Assembly (NCBI RefSeq): GCF_003627955.1
Contig: NZ_RBWS01000003.1
Location: 1-64,000 of the forward strand
Reading direction: 5' to 3'
Source: Sphingobacterium puteale
GTDB taxonomy: Bacteria; Bacteroidota; Bacteroidia; Sphingobacteriales; Sphingobacteriaceae
Length of the DNA: 64,000 bases
This document shows, one piece after another, positions 34,545 through 43,999 of the stretch (position 1 is the stretch's first letter; each line of letters starts with the position of its first letter). The translations under genes and the position numbers were made by a program. The notes beneath the pieces are model-generated. The model saw only the letters and a list, made by a program, of their open reading frames with translations. It was not told where the DNA came from and made no database searches.

Positions 34545-35480
34545 TTATAATTTGCTCTCTCTCTTTTTCTTCTTCTTGACCACTTTTGGCATTTGTGCTT
34601 GTTTCAATTCATATTGTCTTTCGATGTATTGGATGATTTCAGAAGCAATATCCTTTTTTGTGGCCTTTTCTATGCCTTCCAATCCGGGGGAAGAATTTAC
34701 TTCGAGAACTAACGGGCCCCGGTCCGAGGGAATCATATCCACGCCACATACAGTAAGTCCCAATTGTGCGGCGGCAGCAATAGCGGTTTCTCTTTCTGCC
34801 TTGCTTAGGCGTATTACTTGCGCTGTTCCACCCCGGTGTATGTTTGACCGAAATTCACCTTCTTTAGCCGTACGTTTCATCGCCCCGACAACTTTGCCGT
34901 CGACTACAAAAGCTCTGATGTCGGAACCTTTCGACTCTTTGATAAACTCTTGGATCAAAATATTGTTTCCGAGGCCGTAGAAAGCCTCTATAACAGATGA
35001 TGCCGCTTTCTTAGTTTCTGCCAAAACAACACCAATCCCTTGTGTACCTTCCAATAGTTTAATCACCAAAGGGGCTCCACCTACCATACTGATCAGATCG
35101 TCAACATCGGACGCCGTACGTGCAAAGCCCGTAATCGGAAGGCCGATACCAGCACCTGACAAGATCTGCAGACATCTCAATTTATCTCTGGACCTGGTAA
35201 TGGCTTGACTTGGATTTGCGGAAATTACATCCATCACCTCAAATTGTCTGACAATAGCCGAACCATAAAAGGTGACGGAAGCGCCTATTCGGGGAATAAT
35301 CGCGTCAATACCACTGAGATCCTGTCCTTTGTAATGAATACTGGGTTTATCTTGTTGAATGCCAACGTAACACTTACTGTGGTCTATGACAACACATTCG
35401 TGCCCCCTTTGTTGTGCAGCTTCTACGAGACGACGAGTTGAGTATAAACTCTTTACTGTCGATAATACGGCAATTTTCAC
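34545..35480 (-). CDS. rimK: RimK-type alpha-L-glutamate ligase
   Basis: An ATP-grasp ligase. In E. coli and Pseudomonas, RimK adds glutamates to the C-terminus of ribosomal protein S6. The 311-residue protein has the RimK start ([20 protein letters not shown]), ATP-grasp core residues ([38 protein letters not shown]) and [17 protein letters not shown] for metal binding. The C-terminal tail is lysine-rich. The start is GTG 35480. It follows the RimB-like gene by 59 bp. Confidence 0.93.
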   Translation of the reverse strand: MKIAVLSTVKSLYSTRRLVEAAQQRGHECVVIDHSKCYVGIQQDKPSIHYKGQDLSGIDAIIPRIGASVTFYGSAIVRQFEVMDVISANPSQAITRSRDKLRCLQILSGAGIGLPITGFARTASDVDDLISMVGGAPLVIKLLEGTQGIGVVLAETKKAASSVIEAFYGLGNNILIQEFIKESKGSDIRAFVVDGKVVGAMKRTAKEGEFRSNIHRGGTAQVIRLSKAERETAIAAAAQLGLTVCGVDMIPSDRGPLVLEVNSSPGLEGIEKATKKDIASEIIQYIERQYELKQAQMPKVVKKKKKRESKL

Positions 35481-35539
35481 GGTTTGTATATTGAATATAT
35501 TTTTGTGCTAAGATAACAAAATAGCTTTGCTATTTGTTT

Positions 35540-35977
35540 TTATTTTGACGGGGACTTCAAGGAGAGGTTTTCTTTGGAAACATCAACCAAAAATCTTCGG
35601 TAGAGAAAATTCTTTCCTAAAAGCATTGGGTAAGTCATTTTGGAACGATTTCGAAATGAAATTTTGATACTGAAAACCTGGTCGTAAAGTTTTGCTGTAG
35701 TTCGGATATAATAACGCTTTTCCTCTTGACCAAATGAACTCTTGACCAGTTTTGATTTGTAAAGCTTTAATTTTAAAACGTTGGTTTCTTCTGTTTCGAA
35801 ATTGGTAATGAGTTCGCAATGGATCCAGTCCTGACCATCTTCATTGACGATTTTATAGGAGTTACAGTGCAAAACCGAGGAAGCTGCGCCGGTATCGACT
35901 TTTGCTTCTATGCCAAATATTCCTAATTCAGGTAAATCCAGGGTCTCTTTCCAGCCCACGAGAAGTTTTTCTTTCAT
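35540..35977 (-). CDS. RimB-like retropepsin-type protease
   Basis: A 145-residue protein of the ATP-dependent zinc protease (DUF785) family, which has a retropepsin-like fold. The catalytic motif is KVDTGAASSVLH (DTGA), and RSKMTYPMLLGKNFL is also typical. In Pseudomonas the homologue RimB works with RimK, trimming the glutamate tail of S6. The linkage here fits that role, by analogy. ATG 35977 follows the usual MKEKLLVGWKE opening; the longer frame has a hydrophobic extension not seen in the family. Confidence 0.85.
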   Translation of the reverse strand: MKEKLLVGWKETLDLPELGIFGIEAKVDTGAASSVLHCNSYKIVNEDGQDWIHCELITNFETEETNVLKLKLYKSKLVKSSFGQEEKRYYIRTTAKLYDQVFSIKISFRNRSKMTYPMLLGKNFLYRRFLVDVSKENLSLKSPSK

Positions 35978-36035
35978 TGATACCAAAAGGAATAAATGCA
36001 CCAATCTTTATCACATAGACTGGTGCACACTTGTT

Positions 36036-37214
36036 TTATTCGTAAATAAATTCTCCAAAAGGAGATGTAATCGTTACTTTTTTAGAAGCGGCATCTTCTA
36101 CACGGCCGATAATTTGTGCCGGAATTCCGAATGACTCCGAAATGGCAATGATATCCGCGGCAATAGCTTCAGGTACATACAATTCCATCCGGTGCCCCAT
36201 GTTGAATACTTTGTACATTTCCTTCCATTCAGTATTGGATTCTTTCTGTATCAATTCAAAGAGCGGTGGAATTGGGAAAAGATTGTCTTTAATGACGTGT
36301 ACATTGTCCACAAAGTGCAACACTTTAGTCTGCGCTCCACCTGAACAATGCACCATTCCGTCAATCTGAGAACGGTACTTATCTAAAATATTTTTGATGA
36401 CAGGAGCGTAGGTACGTGTGGGTGAAAGGACGAGTTTCCCCGCGGTAACTGTTTCGCCTGTTTCCACTGTGATGCCATTGGTTAAATCCTGACTCCCCGC
36501 AAAAACAAGGTCGTAAGGGACAGCCGGATCGTAAGCCTCCGGATATTTTTCCGCTACTTTTTTGTTAAAGACGTCATGACGTGCTGAGGTTAAGCCATTG
36601 GAGCCCATACCGCCATTATAGGCTTTTTCATAACTTGCTTTTCCATTGGACGCCAAGCCTACGATTACGTTACCCCCTTTAATCCGGTGATTTGAAATCA
36701 CATCCTCCCGTTTCATCCGGCATGTAACTGTACTATCGACTATAATTGTGCGTACCAGATCACCAACGTCAGCAGTTTCGCCCCCCGTAGAATAAATACC
36801 GATACCCAAATCACGAAGTTCAGCCAATATTTCTTCTGTACCATTGATGATTTCTGCAATAACTTCTCCGGGAATAAGATTTTTGTTTCTTCCGATTGTC
36901 GAAGAAAGTAGAATATTATCGATCGCTCCAACACAGAGTAAATCGTCTATATTCATAATGATAGCGTCTTGTGCAATACCTTTCCAAACCGAAATATCTC
37001 CAGTTTCTTTCCAATAGACATAGGCTAGAGAAGACTTGGTACCAGCACCATCAGCATGCATGATATTGCACCAGTCCTGATCTCCACCCAAAATATCGGG
37101 AATGATTTTACAGAATGCTTTGGGAAACAGACCCTTGTCGATATTTTTTATCGCATTGTGCACATCCTCTTTTCCAGCGGATACACCTCGTTGATTGTAT
37201 TTTAAATCTGACAT
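36036..37214 (-). CDS. purM: Phosphoribosylformylglycinamidine cyclo-ligase
   Basis: PurM (AIR synthetase) closes the imidazole ring in purine synthesis using ATP. The 392-residue protein is the longer Bacteroidota form. Signatures include YNQRGVSAGKEDVHNAI, HADGAGTKSSLAYVYW, IYSTGGETADVGD, VIVGLASNGKASYE, CSGGAQTKVL and VFNMGHRMELYV. It lies 58 bp upstream of the RimB-like gene on the same strand. Confidence 0.95.
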   Translation of the reverse strand: MSDLKYNQRGVSAGKEDVHNAIKNIDKGLFPKAFCKIIPDILGGDQDWCNIMHADGAGTKSSLAYVYWKETGDISVWKGIAQDAIIMNIDDLLCVGAIDNILLSSTIGRNKNLIPGEVIAEIINGTEEILAELRDLGIGIYSTGGETADVGDLVRTIIVDSTVTCRMKREDVISNHRIKGGNVIVGLASNGKASYEKAYNGGMGSNGLTSARHDVFNKKVAEKYPEAYDPAVPYDLVFAGSQDLTNGITVETGETVTAGKLVLSPTRTYAPVIKNILDKYRSQIDGMVHCSGGAQTKVLHFVDNVHVIKDNLFPIPPLFELIQKESNTEWKEMYKVFNMGHRMELYVPEAIAADIIAISESFGIPAQIIGRVEDAASKKVTITSPFGEFIYE

Positions 37215-37267
37215 CTTAGCGCAAAAATAAGCAATAGCGCTGAATTAACGAACCTTATTTATGTAAT

Positions 37268-37750
37268 TTAATCACTTATGATCGTACGCCAATGCGTGAC
37301 GAGTTGTTCGAAGTTTGTTTTTGCATTTGCGGGACTGGTACTGGGGAGGCATAGGTAGCGGATGTTCTCTTTTTCGTCAAAATACTTCGTATATAATTTA
37401 TACGCTTTTTGCCCATTAAAGACTACGAGTTTGATCCCCGGATTTGCCTCTAGGAGTGCGATAATTGGATTGGGGCTTTCATCTTTGATGGCTAAATCCA
37501 TACTGCCCGGACGGGATGCTTCCGCACATACATCCCATAAACCAATACCATTGTCAAGTAGTAGGTTCACTCTGTCAACATAACTCGTCGTATCGGGATT
37601 GTTATATAAATGTCTAATCACTTTCCAGAAACGATTTTGTGGATGTGCATAATATTCATTTTGCTCCAATGATCTGTCACCCGGTAAAGATCCGAGGATA
37701 AGCGTTTTGGTATTGGCATTCACAAGTGGTAAAAAGGACCTTTTGAGCAT
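37268..37750 (-). CDS. UDG-superfamily glycosylase (DNA-deoxyinosine type)
   Basis: A 160-residue base-excision repair enzyme. The motifs LGSLPGDRSLEQNEYYAHPQ and NRFW and the C-terminal LPSTSPANA match family 6 of the uracil-DNA glycosylase superfamily, whose members remove hypoxanthine from DNA. VFNGQKAY is also conserved. ATG 37750 is used; the upstream TTG would add two residues. It lies on the same strand as purM, 53 bp upstream. Confidence 0.88.
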   Translation of the reverse strand: MLKRSFLPLVNANTKTLILGSLPGDRSLEQNEYYAHPQNRFWKVIRHLYNNPDTTSYVDRVNLLLDNGIGLWDVCAEASRPGSMDLAIKDESPNPIIALLEANPGIKLVVFNGQKAYKLYTKYFDEKENIRYLCLPSTSPANAKTNFEQLVTHWRTIISD

Positions 37751-37847
37751 AATCAAAAATAGTAATAAAAATTTTGGCTTTGGAATAAGAATTATTTTTT
37801 GCTATATTTATGATATTAAAATGATATCAAATATATATTAACAAATT

Positions 37848-38711
37848 ATGGAGAAATTGATTAAACCTATGTCGGGCTATTTAGCCTTATTAATTGCGGT
37901 AGCTTCTTTTATAGCTGCTATATTTTCATTTGCCAACGTCGATGAAAGTTCGCTTTATGTTGTACTTGGCGTCATCCTGATGATCGGAACATTTTTTATC
38001 CTAAAGGGATTAATGATTATTAATCCAAATCATTCACGTGTTTTAAATTTCTTTGGTCGATATGTGGGTACTGTAAAAGAGAACGGGTTGTTTTTTGTCA
38101 ATCCGCTGTATTCTACAATCAAGATCAGTTTACGTTCGGATAATCTCCAGGGGCAGACATTAAAGGTAAACGATAAGATGGGAAATCCGATTGAGATCGG
38201 AGCTGTTATCGTATGGCAGGTAGGGGATACCTATAAAGCTGCTTATGATGTCAGTAATTATACGTCCTATGTGCGTACGCAGAGTGAAGCAGCGGTACGC
38301 CATCTGGCGGGAAGTTTTCCTTATGATAACCTGGAGGATGAGGGAGCGGAGATCACTTTGCGTGAAGGCGGGGATACGGTGAATCATATCCTTGAGCAGG
38401 AACTCGCCGATCGTCTTGCACCTGCAGGGGTGATTATTAAAGAGGCGAGAATCAGCCATCTGGCTTATGCATCCGAAATTGCCGGTGCGATGCTACAACG
38501 ACAACAAGCTGCTGCCATTGTTGCTGCTCGTTCAAAGATCGTGGATGGTGCTGTAGGTATGGTTGAGATGGCACTAAAGAAACTGTCCGAAAAAGATATT
38601 GTTGAACTGGACAACGAGAAAAAAGCGGCTATGGTGAGCAATCTAATGGTGGTACTTTGTGGAGAAAAAGCCGCGACACCAATTGTAAATACCGGTACTT
38701 TGTACCAATAA
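37848..38711 (+). CDS. SPFH-domain membrane protein
   Basis: A 287-residue stomatin/prohibitin/flotillin-type protein. Two N-terminal hydrophobic segments (about 10-30 and 35-55) precede an SPFH domain (about 60-240: [64 protein letters not shown] [16 protein letters not shown]). Such proteins form membrane scaffolds. A tiny Arc-like gene starts 10 bp after its stop, a pairing I recall in several phyla. Confidence 0.92.
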   Translation: MEKLIKPMSGYLALLIAVASFIAAIFSFANVDESSLYVVLGVILMIGTFFILKGLMIINPNHSRVLNFFGRYVGTVKENGLFFVNPLYSTIKISLRSDNLQGQTLKVNDKMGNPIEIGAVIVWQVGDTYKAAYDVSNYTSYVRTQSEAAVRHLAGSFPYDNLEDEGAEITLREGGDTVNHILEQELADRLAPAGVIIKEARISHLAYASEIAGAMLQRQQAAAIVAARSKIVDGAVGMVEMALKKLSEKDIVELDNEKKAAMVSNLMVVLCGEKAATPIVNTGTLYQ

Positions 38712-38721
38712 ACTGAATGAA

Positions 38722-38898
38722 ATGGCAGATAAAAAGAACTTTATGTTGCGGCTTGATGATCAAATGTATAAAGCATTGGAAAAATGGGCTGCAGATGAGT
38801 TTAGGAGTGTTAACGGGCAGATCGAATATCTTTTACATAAAGCGCTGCAAGAAAATAGAAGATTGAGTTCGGAGAAAAAGTCTGCTGATAAAAAATAA
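38722..38898 (+). CDS. Arc-family ribbon-helix-helix protein
   Basis: A 58-residue protein. The order strand-helix-helix ([18 protein letters not shown], then [16 protein letters not shown]) is that of Arc/MetJ repressors, where the strand pairs with a second subunit and enters the DNA major groove. It is 10 bp after the SPFH gene, so probably co-transcribed with it. It may regulate that operon or a membrane process; there is no antitoxin-toxin pair here. Confidence 0.85.
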   Translation: MADKKNFMLRLDDQMYKALEKWAADEFRSVNGQIEYLLHKALQENRRLSSEKKSADKK

Positions 38899-38911
38899 AG
38901 AATCAGAAAGT

Positions 38912-38962
38912 AAAAATGTACCTTTGGCTTCGCTTCAAACGAAGTAAAAGGTACATTTTTTT
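38912..38962 (+). terminator. Terminator after Arc-like gene
   Basis: AAAATGTACCTTT and AAAGGTACATTTT form the base of a long stem, with an inner TTCG/CGAA pairing; a T run follows. Confidence 0.85.
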
Positions 38963-38984
38963 ATATAATTTTAAGAAGTAAGAT

Positions 38985-39695
38985 ATGGTGATCAATCCAA
39001 TCTATAAATTATTGGTCGTAAGCACAAGTACTGTCCATGGCAGCGGATTTCTCGATTACATTAAAGAAGATTTTGTGAAATTTATCGCTTCCGATGAGTT
39101 GCTGTTTATTCCCTTTGCCAGACCATCCGGAATATCTTTTGATGCGTATACGGCCAAGGTTCAGGATGCTTTGGATGATCAAAATATAAAAGTTACCGGA
39201 TTGCATGAGTTTCAGAACAAGAAAAAGGCCATTCAGGAAGCAAAAGCAATCTTTGTCGGTGGCGGTAATACATTCTTGTTGTTGAAGACATTGTATGATT
39301 TGGATCTTGTACATCAATTGCGCGTACAGGTAAGCAAAGGAACTCCTTATGTAGGTACTTCCGCCGGATCTAATTTGACCGGATTGACCATTGGTACAAC
39401 AAACGATATGCCTATTGTTTATCCGCCGAGTTTTGACGCGTTGGGATTTCTACCTTTTAATATTAATCCACATTTTCTGGATCCGGACATGAATTCGACC
39501 CATAAAGGAGAAACACGGGAAACCCGTATCCAGGAATTTCATCAATTTAATTCACAACCCGTAATCGGACTTCGGGAAGGTAGTTGGTTAAAAGTAAATC
39601 AAGGAGAAATAAAATTGGAAGGGTCGTTGACAGCCCGATTATTCAGACCGGAAAGGGAAGCTGTGGAACTTGCTCCCGGATTAATAAATTTTTAA
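38985..39695 (+). CDS. pepE: Dipeptidase E (peptidase S51)
   Basis: PepE cleaves Asp-X dipeptides. The 236-residue protein has the serine nucleophile elbow GTSAGSNLTG (about 125-134), the GGGNTFLLL glycine loop and a later HFLDPDMNSTHKGETRETRI with the catalytic His. It lacks a signal peptide, so it acts in the cytoplasm. It follows a strong terminator and should have its own promoter. Confidence 0.93.
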   Translation: MVINPIYKLLVVSTSTVHGSGFLDYIKEDFVKFIASDELLFIPFARPSGISFDAYTAKVQDALDDQNIKVTGLHEFQNKKKAIQEAKAIFVGGGNTFLLLKTLYDLDLVHQLRVQVSKGTPYVGTSAGSNLTGLTIGTTNDMPIVYPPSFDALGFLPFNINPHFLDPDMNSTHKGETRETRIQEFHQFNSQPVIGLREGSWLKVNQGEIKLEGSLTARLFRPEREAVELAPGLINF

Positions 39696-39808
39696 GATTT
39701 TGTAAAATCTGCATGGTTTTCGTAGCCTAACATTAAATCCAAAGCGGTCAGCAGCCTATTTTAGATAGAATGGTGCCTTTCCGTCTTAAAAAATACTTTT
39801 GTAGATGA

Positions 39809-39838
39809 TTGGATATCATACAAAATAAGCTACTTTTG
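39809..39838 (+). promoter_or_regulatory. mgtE promoter
   Basis: TTG (39809-39811) is followed by 19 bases and TACTTTTG (39831-39838). A second TACTTTTG lies at 39794-39801 and could be an alternative -7 box. Start of RNA is predicted about 20 bp before ATG 39866. Confidence 0.7.
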
Positions 39839-39865
39839 CGCTAAATCCATTAAAATATTCTTCCA

Positions 39866-41182
39866 ATGGAACAAAATTCAGCATTGCACCCAGCCGATAT
39901 TGCGGAAGAAATATCGCGTCTAATTAAAGGTGAGCAACATCAACATTTTATGGACTATCCTTTAGAGGATAGATTGGAAATCTTTTCATTTTTGGAAGTA
40001 GATGTCCAATACACATTGATTAAATCAATGACCGAGCAGGAATTGTCCGAATTGCTGAATAACCTGAAGCCGGATACACGAAACGAGTTGCTTTCTGAGC
40101 TACCGGATGATCTGATCAAATATTTAATCAATCTCTTGAACGAACGTGAAAAGCAGATGGCACTGGAGCTGATCGGATATAAAGAGGATAGTATCGCCCG
40201 ATTAATGACACCAATGTACGTGCAGGTACGCCCTTATTATACGGTGGATGATGTTTTTCGGCATATTAAAGTTTTTGGAAGAAAAGCCGAGACGCTGAAT
40301 TTCATCTATGTTGTTGACGAAAAAAATGTCTTAATTGATGATTTGAAGATTGGCCAATTACTACTGTCTGATGGTTCCACAAAGATTTCGGATCTCATTG
40401 ACTATAATTTTGCAGCAATTAAAGCCTCAACTCCCATGGAGGAGGCCTTCGAAATCTTCCAGAAATACGACCGAAGTGCCTTACCTATTGTTACTGAAGC
40501 CGGGGTATTGGTTGGGATTGTGACATTTGATGATGTGCTGGACCGGATCGAAGACCGTGATACAGAAGATATCCAACGATTTGGAGGGATGGAAGAACTG
40601 GATCTGGCTTATACAAAGACGCCATTACTTCAGTTAGTACAAAAACGGGCCGGATGGCTTATTATATTATTTTTCAGTGAGATGCTTACCGCTTCTGCCA
40701 TGGGTTTCTTTGAAGGGGAGTTGGAGAAGGCCGTTGTATTGGCGCTGTTTGTTCCCTTGATTATTTCCAGTGGTGGAAATTCGGGCTCGCAGGCTGCGTC
40801 ACTTATTATTCGTGCCATGGCCTTGGGTGAATTGAAACTCAAGGATTGGTGGTATGTCATGAAAAGAGAAGTTTCTTCGGGATTGATTTTGGGCAGTATA
40901 TTAGGTGCCATTGGTTTTCTTAGGATATTGGCCTGGCATTTTCTTGGTTTATATGACTATGGTCCTTATTGGATTGCCATAGGTCTTACAGTAGCAGTGT
41001 CTTTGGTGTTTATCGTGTTGTGGGGAACGCTGTCTGGTTCATTTATTCCATTTATCTTGCGTCGATTTGGATTGGATCCAGCCACGGCATCAGCGCCCTT
41101 CGTAGCAACGTTAGTGGACGTTTCGGGATTGATTATTTATTTTACCGTTGCAGCATTCTTCTTGCAAGGTAAATTGTTGTAA
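39866..41182 (+). CDS. mgtE: Magnesium transporter MgtE
   Basis: A 438-residue MgtE-type Mg channel. Cytoplasmic N domain (about 1-125), two CBS domains (about 130-250: LMTPMYVQVRPYYTVDDVF and YDRSALPIVTEAGVLVGIVTFDDV) and five transmembrane helices (about 280-438) are visible, with the pore motif ISSGGNSGSQAASLIIRAMALG. Mg2+ binding between the N and CBS domains gates the pore in known members. Convergent with the ClC gene and separated by a terminator. Confidence 0.96.
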   Translation: MEQNSALHPADIAEEISRLIKGEQHQHFMDYPLEDRLEIFSFLEVDVQYTLIKSMTEQELSELLNNLKPDTRNELLSELPDDLIKYLINLLNEREKQMALELIGYKEDSIARLMTPMYVQVRPYYTVDDVFRHIKVFGRKAETLNFIYVVDEKNVLIDDLKIGQLLLSDGSTKISDLIDYNFAAIKASTPMEEAFEIFQKYDRSALPIVTEAGVLVGIVTFDDVLDRIEDRDTEDIQRFGGMEELDLAYTKTPLLQLVQKRAGWLIILFFSEMLTASAMGFFEGELEKAVVLALFVPLIISSGGNSGSQAASLIIRAMALGELKLKDWWYVMKREVSSGLILGSILGAIGFLRILAWHFLGLYDYGPYWIAIGLTVAVSLVFIVLWGTLSGSFIPFILRRFGLDPATASAPFVATLVDVSGLIIYFTVAAFFLQGKLL

Positions 41183-41201
41183 GCCTTTCAAAAAAATATA
41201 G

Positions 41202-41240
41202 AAAAAAGCATAAAGCCACAGCTTGGTTTTATGCTTTTTT
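41202..41240. terminator. Terminator between mgtE and ClC gene
   Basis: AAAAAAGCATAAAGCC and GGTTTTATGCTTTTTT form a 16-bp stem with one mismatch and a 7-base loop, T-rich on both strands and placed between convergent genes. Confidence 0.88.
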
Positions 41241-41251
41241 TATGGACTGAA

Positions 41252-42499
41252 TTACAAATTCAATTTTCGATACAATTTTTCTTTAATTCCACCTTTCTGG
41301 GCAACATAAATTCCTTTTTTTCCGGAGAATATAAATGCGGCTATACAAGCAATTGCTATAAAAACAACAGGCTGGAAGCCAAAAAGTTCATAGCCCATAA
41401 TAATGCAAGCTAAGGGTGTATTTGTAGCGCCAGAGAATACGGCAACAAAGCCCATCGCAGCCAATAATCCAAGCGGGAGTGGGATAAAGCCGCTGAGTGT
41501 ACTGCCAAGAGTAGCCCCAATAAAAAATAATGGGGTCACTTCCCCGCCTTTAAAACCGGCAGAAAGGGTAAAAGTGGTTAAGACCAATTTGATTAAGAAA
41601 TCATAATAATCCGAGGGATTATTGAAAGCCTCCTGAATCATTGGAATACCCAAGCCGATATATTTTGTGCTTTTTAGCAATACCACCGTAATCACGATGA
41701 TGATACCGCCGATAATAGGTCTGAGTAGAGGAGATTTGATCTTTTTAAATTGAGCACTGAAGAAGTCTCCGGTAAGGGTGAACAACCAGGCTGCCAAGCC
41801 AAATAAAATTCCAGCAATCAAACTAAACCCAATATTGCTTAAAGAAAGCGCAGGGATCATTTCATGTATTGGGTAATGTGTGTGCGGTACATGCCATAAT
41901 TGACAGCTAAAATTTGCGATATAGGCTGTGAGAAAGCAGGGGAGCAACCCAAAATATCTTTTTTTGCCAATAAGCAGGACTTCAAGGCCAAATACGGCTC
42001 CGGCAAGCGGGGTGCCAAAGACGGCCGCAAAACCTGCTGTAATACCGAGAGATATCAGGATACGACGTTCGGTTTTGTCGAAATTAAACCAACGGTTGAG
42101 TTGGTCGGCTATTGCTCCGCCAATCTGGACCGCCGTTCCCTCACGTCCGGCTGATCCCCCAAACAGATGGGTGAGCAAAGTTCCGAATAGCACAAGAGGT
42201 GCCATAACGAGCGGTATCCGGCGCTGCGGATAAAGGTATTCTTCAATCAGCAGGTTGTTCCCTTTACCAGAGGGATTACCCCAGCGCTGATAGGATAAGG
42301 CAATGATCAGCCCCGCAAGAGGTAATCCGTAGATGATCCAGGAATTGTTTTCTCTATATGCGGTAACCCAATTCAGCGAAAAAAGAAAGAATGCGCAGAT
42401 TGAACCAACGCAAAAGCCTACCATACAGCAGATAATCAGCCATTTGGAAATAAAATAAAACTTGTTACGCGGTGTTTGATTTGAAATTTTTATAGCCAT
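41252..42499 (-). CDS. ClC-type chloride channel/transporter
   Basis: A 415-residue membrane protein with about 10 hydrophobic helices. The ClC signature GSAGREGTAVQIGG with the gating glutamate is at about 117-130; a GSGIP-like motif is replaced by GGSAGRE region variation, and GFKGGEVTPLFFIGA is the second conserved chloride-site segment. It probably exchanges Cl- and H+. It is shorter than E. coli ClcA (473) and lacks a CBS tail. The last gene of the minus-strand run from ubiE/menG. Confidence 0.88.
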   Translation of the reverse strand: MAIKISNQTPRNKFYFISKWLIICCMVGFCVGSICAFFLFSLNWVTAYRENNSWIIYGLPLAGLIIALSYQRWGNPSGKGNNLLIEEYLYPQRRIPLVMAPLVLFGTLLTHLFGGSAGREGTAVQIGGAIADQLNRWFNFDKTERRILISLGITAGFAAVFGTPLAGAVFGLEVLLIGKKRYFGLLPCFLTAYIANFSCQLWHVPHTHYPIHEMIPALSLSNIGFSLIAGILFGLAAWLFTLTGDFFSAQFKKIKSPLLRPIIGGIIIVITVVLLKSTKYIGLGIPMIQEAFNNPSDYYDFLIKLVLTTFTLSAGFKGGEVTPLFFIGATLGSTLSGFIPLPLGLLAAMGFVAVFSGATNTPLACIIMGYELFGFQPVVFIAIACIAAFIFSGKKGIYVAQKGGIKEKLYRKLNL

Positions 42500-42602
42500 A
42501 AGTCTACTTATATAAAATTTGTTGTTTTTATACTAAAAGTAGACGTCATCAGCTTATTAAGGCGGTTCAAGGCAGACATCATTGCCACTATGTGTTGCAA
42601 AG

Positions 42603-42977
42603 TTATAAAAAACGAATGATAATTGCAATCCAGCCCATTATCATGAGTAATCCTCCTAAAGGAGTGATAGGACCAAGAAACTTCAGATTTTTTTTCCAAT
42701 ACTCCGCAAAGGAAAGAAAATAAATACTTCCTGAAAACAATAATGTGCCCGAGGTAATTAGGTAATAGGCTACCCGCTCGGACTGATAGTCAAAGGATAG
42801 GTTTAGTCCGAGAACCAATAGGGTGATGGCTGTATACATTTGATATCTAACACCTACTTCGAACGAATCCAGCTTTTCAGCCGATAGAATTTTTTTGAAT
42901 GCATGTGCGCCAAATGCACCTAATATAATGGCCAAAGCGCCTAATAATGCAGCGGTAATGATTACAATGTGATTCAT
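42603..42977 (-). CDS. DUF423 membrane protein
   Basis: A 124-residue protein with four hydrophobic helices. ALLGALAIILGAFGAHAFKK near the start is the DUF423 signature, and GTLLFSGSIYFL and FLGPITPLGGLLMI are also typical. Function is unknown. It lies 9 bp after the acetyltransferase gene. Confidence 0.9.
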   Translation of the reverse strand: MNHIVIITAALLGALAIILGAFGAHAFKKILSAEKLDSFEVGVRYQMYTAITLLVLGLNLSFDYQSERVAYYLITSGTLLFSGSIYFLSFAEYWKKNLKFLGPITPLGGLLMIMGWIAIIIRFL

Positions 42978-42986
42978 AAATATAAT

Positions 42987-43442
42987 TTATTTAAGAACTG
43001 ATTTAGTCATGTCTATGTGGAGAATCCCGTAGTCAGGATAAGGTTCGGAATTTTGTTCAAACCCTAATTTCTCATAGAATGACTTTAAGTGAAATTGGGC
43101 ACCGATTTGAATATCCTGCGGTCCGAAGGCTTCTAGAGTAGCCTCGATGGATTTACGCATCAGCAGTTGGCTTAAGCCTGTTCCTCGCGCCTCTTTCACA
43201 ACAATTACACGCCCTATGGAAGCTTGTGGGTATGAAATTCCAGGCGGAACCAAACGGGTATATGCTACAATTTCCCCATCCTTTTCCGCCCAAAAATGTA
43301 GGCAGACATAATCTTTATCATCCAGTTCGGGATATAAACACGCTTGTTCCAGTACAAAAACCTCCGTACGCATTTTCAAAAGGCGGTACAATTCCCGGTT
43401 CGTCAGTTCGTCAAAATTCTTAAGTTTCCAATTATAATCCAT
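42987..43442 (-). CDS. ElaA-like GNAT acetyltransferase
   Basis: A 151-residue GNAT. The N-terminal WKLKNFDELTNRELYRLLKMRTEVFVLEQ-type start (first part WKLKNFDELTNRELYRLL) and the acetyl-CoA loop EARGTGLSQLLM match ElaA. The substrate of ElaA proteins is not established. It is 97 bp after the YqeY gene and 9 bp before the DUF423 gene. Confidence 0.88.
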   Translation of the reverse strand: MDYNWKLKNFDELTNRELYRLLKMRTEVFVLEQACLYPELDDKDYVCLHFWAEKDGEIVAYTRLVPPGISYPQASIGRVIVVKEARGTGLSQLLMRKSIEATLEAFGPQDIQIGAQFHLKSFYEKLGFEQNSEPYPDYGILHIDMTKSVLK

Positions 43443-43539
43443 GATGGTTAATGAAGAGGGGTAAGTTAAGTTACCGACCCTATCAATAGCAGCGACTGGT
43501 GGGGTCGGTAACCCGATTGATGTTATCTTAATGGGGTGA

Positions 43540-43989
43540 TTATGCCAATAGGCTTTTTACGACCTCAGAGATTGTCTTCCCGTCGGCTTGCCCGGCTAAT
43601 TTTTGATTGGCAGCACCCATTACTTTTCCCATTTCCTTAATGGATGACGCGCCGGTCTCTGCGATGATTGCTTTGATAACAGATTCTACTTCCTCTTTGC
43701 TCATTTGTTTAGGAAGGTAAGCTTCGATCACTTTTTCTTCTTCCACCTCAATTTGATAAAGATCTTCACGGTTTTGATTCTTATAGATTTCAGCTGATTC
43801 ACGGCGTTGTTTTACCAGTTTTTGTAAAACTTTGATTTCAGCTTCCTGATTTAGCTCTTCAGTATGGCCTTTTTCAGTTTTAGCAAGAAGAATAGCCGCT
43901 TTAATGGCACGTAATCCACGCAATGTTGCTGTGTCTTTTGCGATCATTGCCGCTTTAATGTCTTGATTTATTTGTGTTTCTAATGACAT
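43540..43989 (-). CDS. GatB/YqeY-domain protein
   Basis: A 149-residue helical protein. AAMIAKDTATLRGLRAIKAA, KLVKQRRESAEIYKNQNRED and the C-terminal GKVMGAANQKLAGQADGKTI match YqeY, related to the C-terminal tRNA-binding part of GatB. It is probably involved in tRNA-related metabolism, but its activity is not known. It follows the SDR gene by 10 bp. Confidence 0.92.
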   Translation of the reverse strand: MSLETQINQDIKAAMIAKDTATLRGLRAIKAAILLAKTEKGHTEELNQEAEIKVLQKLVKQRRESAEIYKNQNREDLYQIEVEEEKVIEAYLPKQMSKEEVESVIKAIIAETGASSIKEMGKVMGAANQKLAGQADGKTISEVVKSLLA

Positions 43990-43999
43990 GATGTTTTAA

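Noticed and set aside
38722..38898. Toxin-antitoxin antitoxin
   Set aside because: The RHH protein is paired with an SPFH scaffold, not with a toxin-sized gene.
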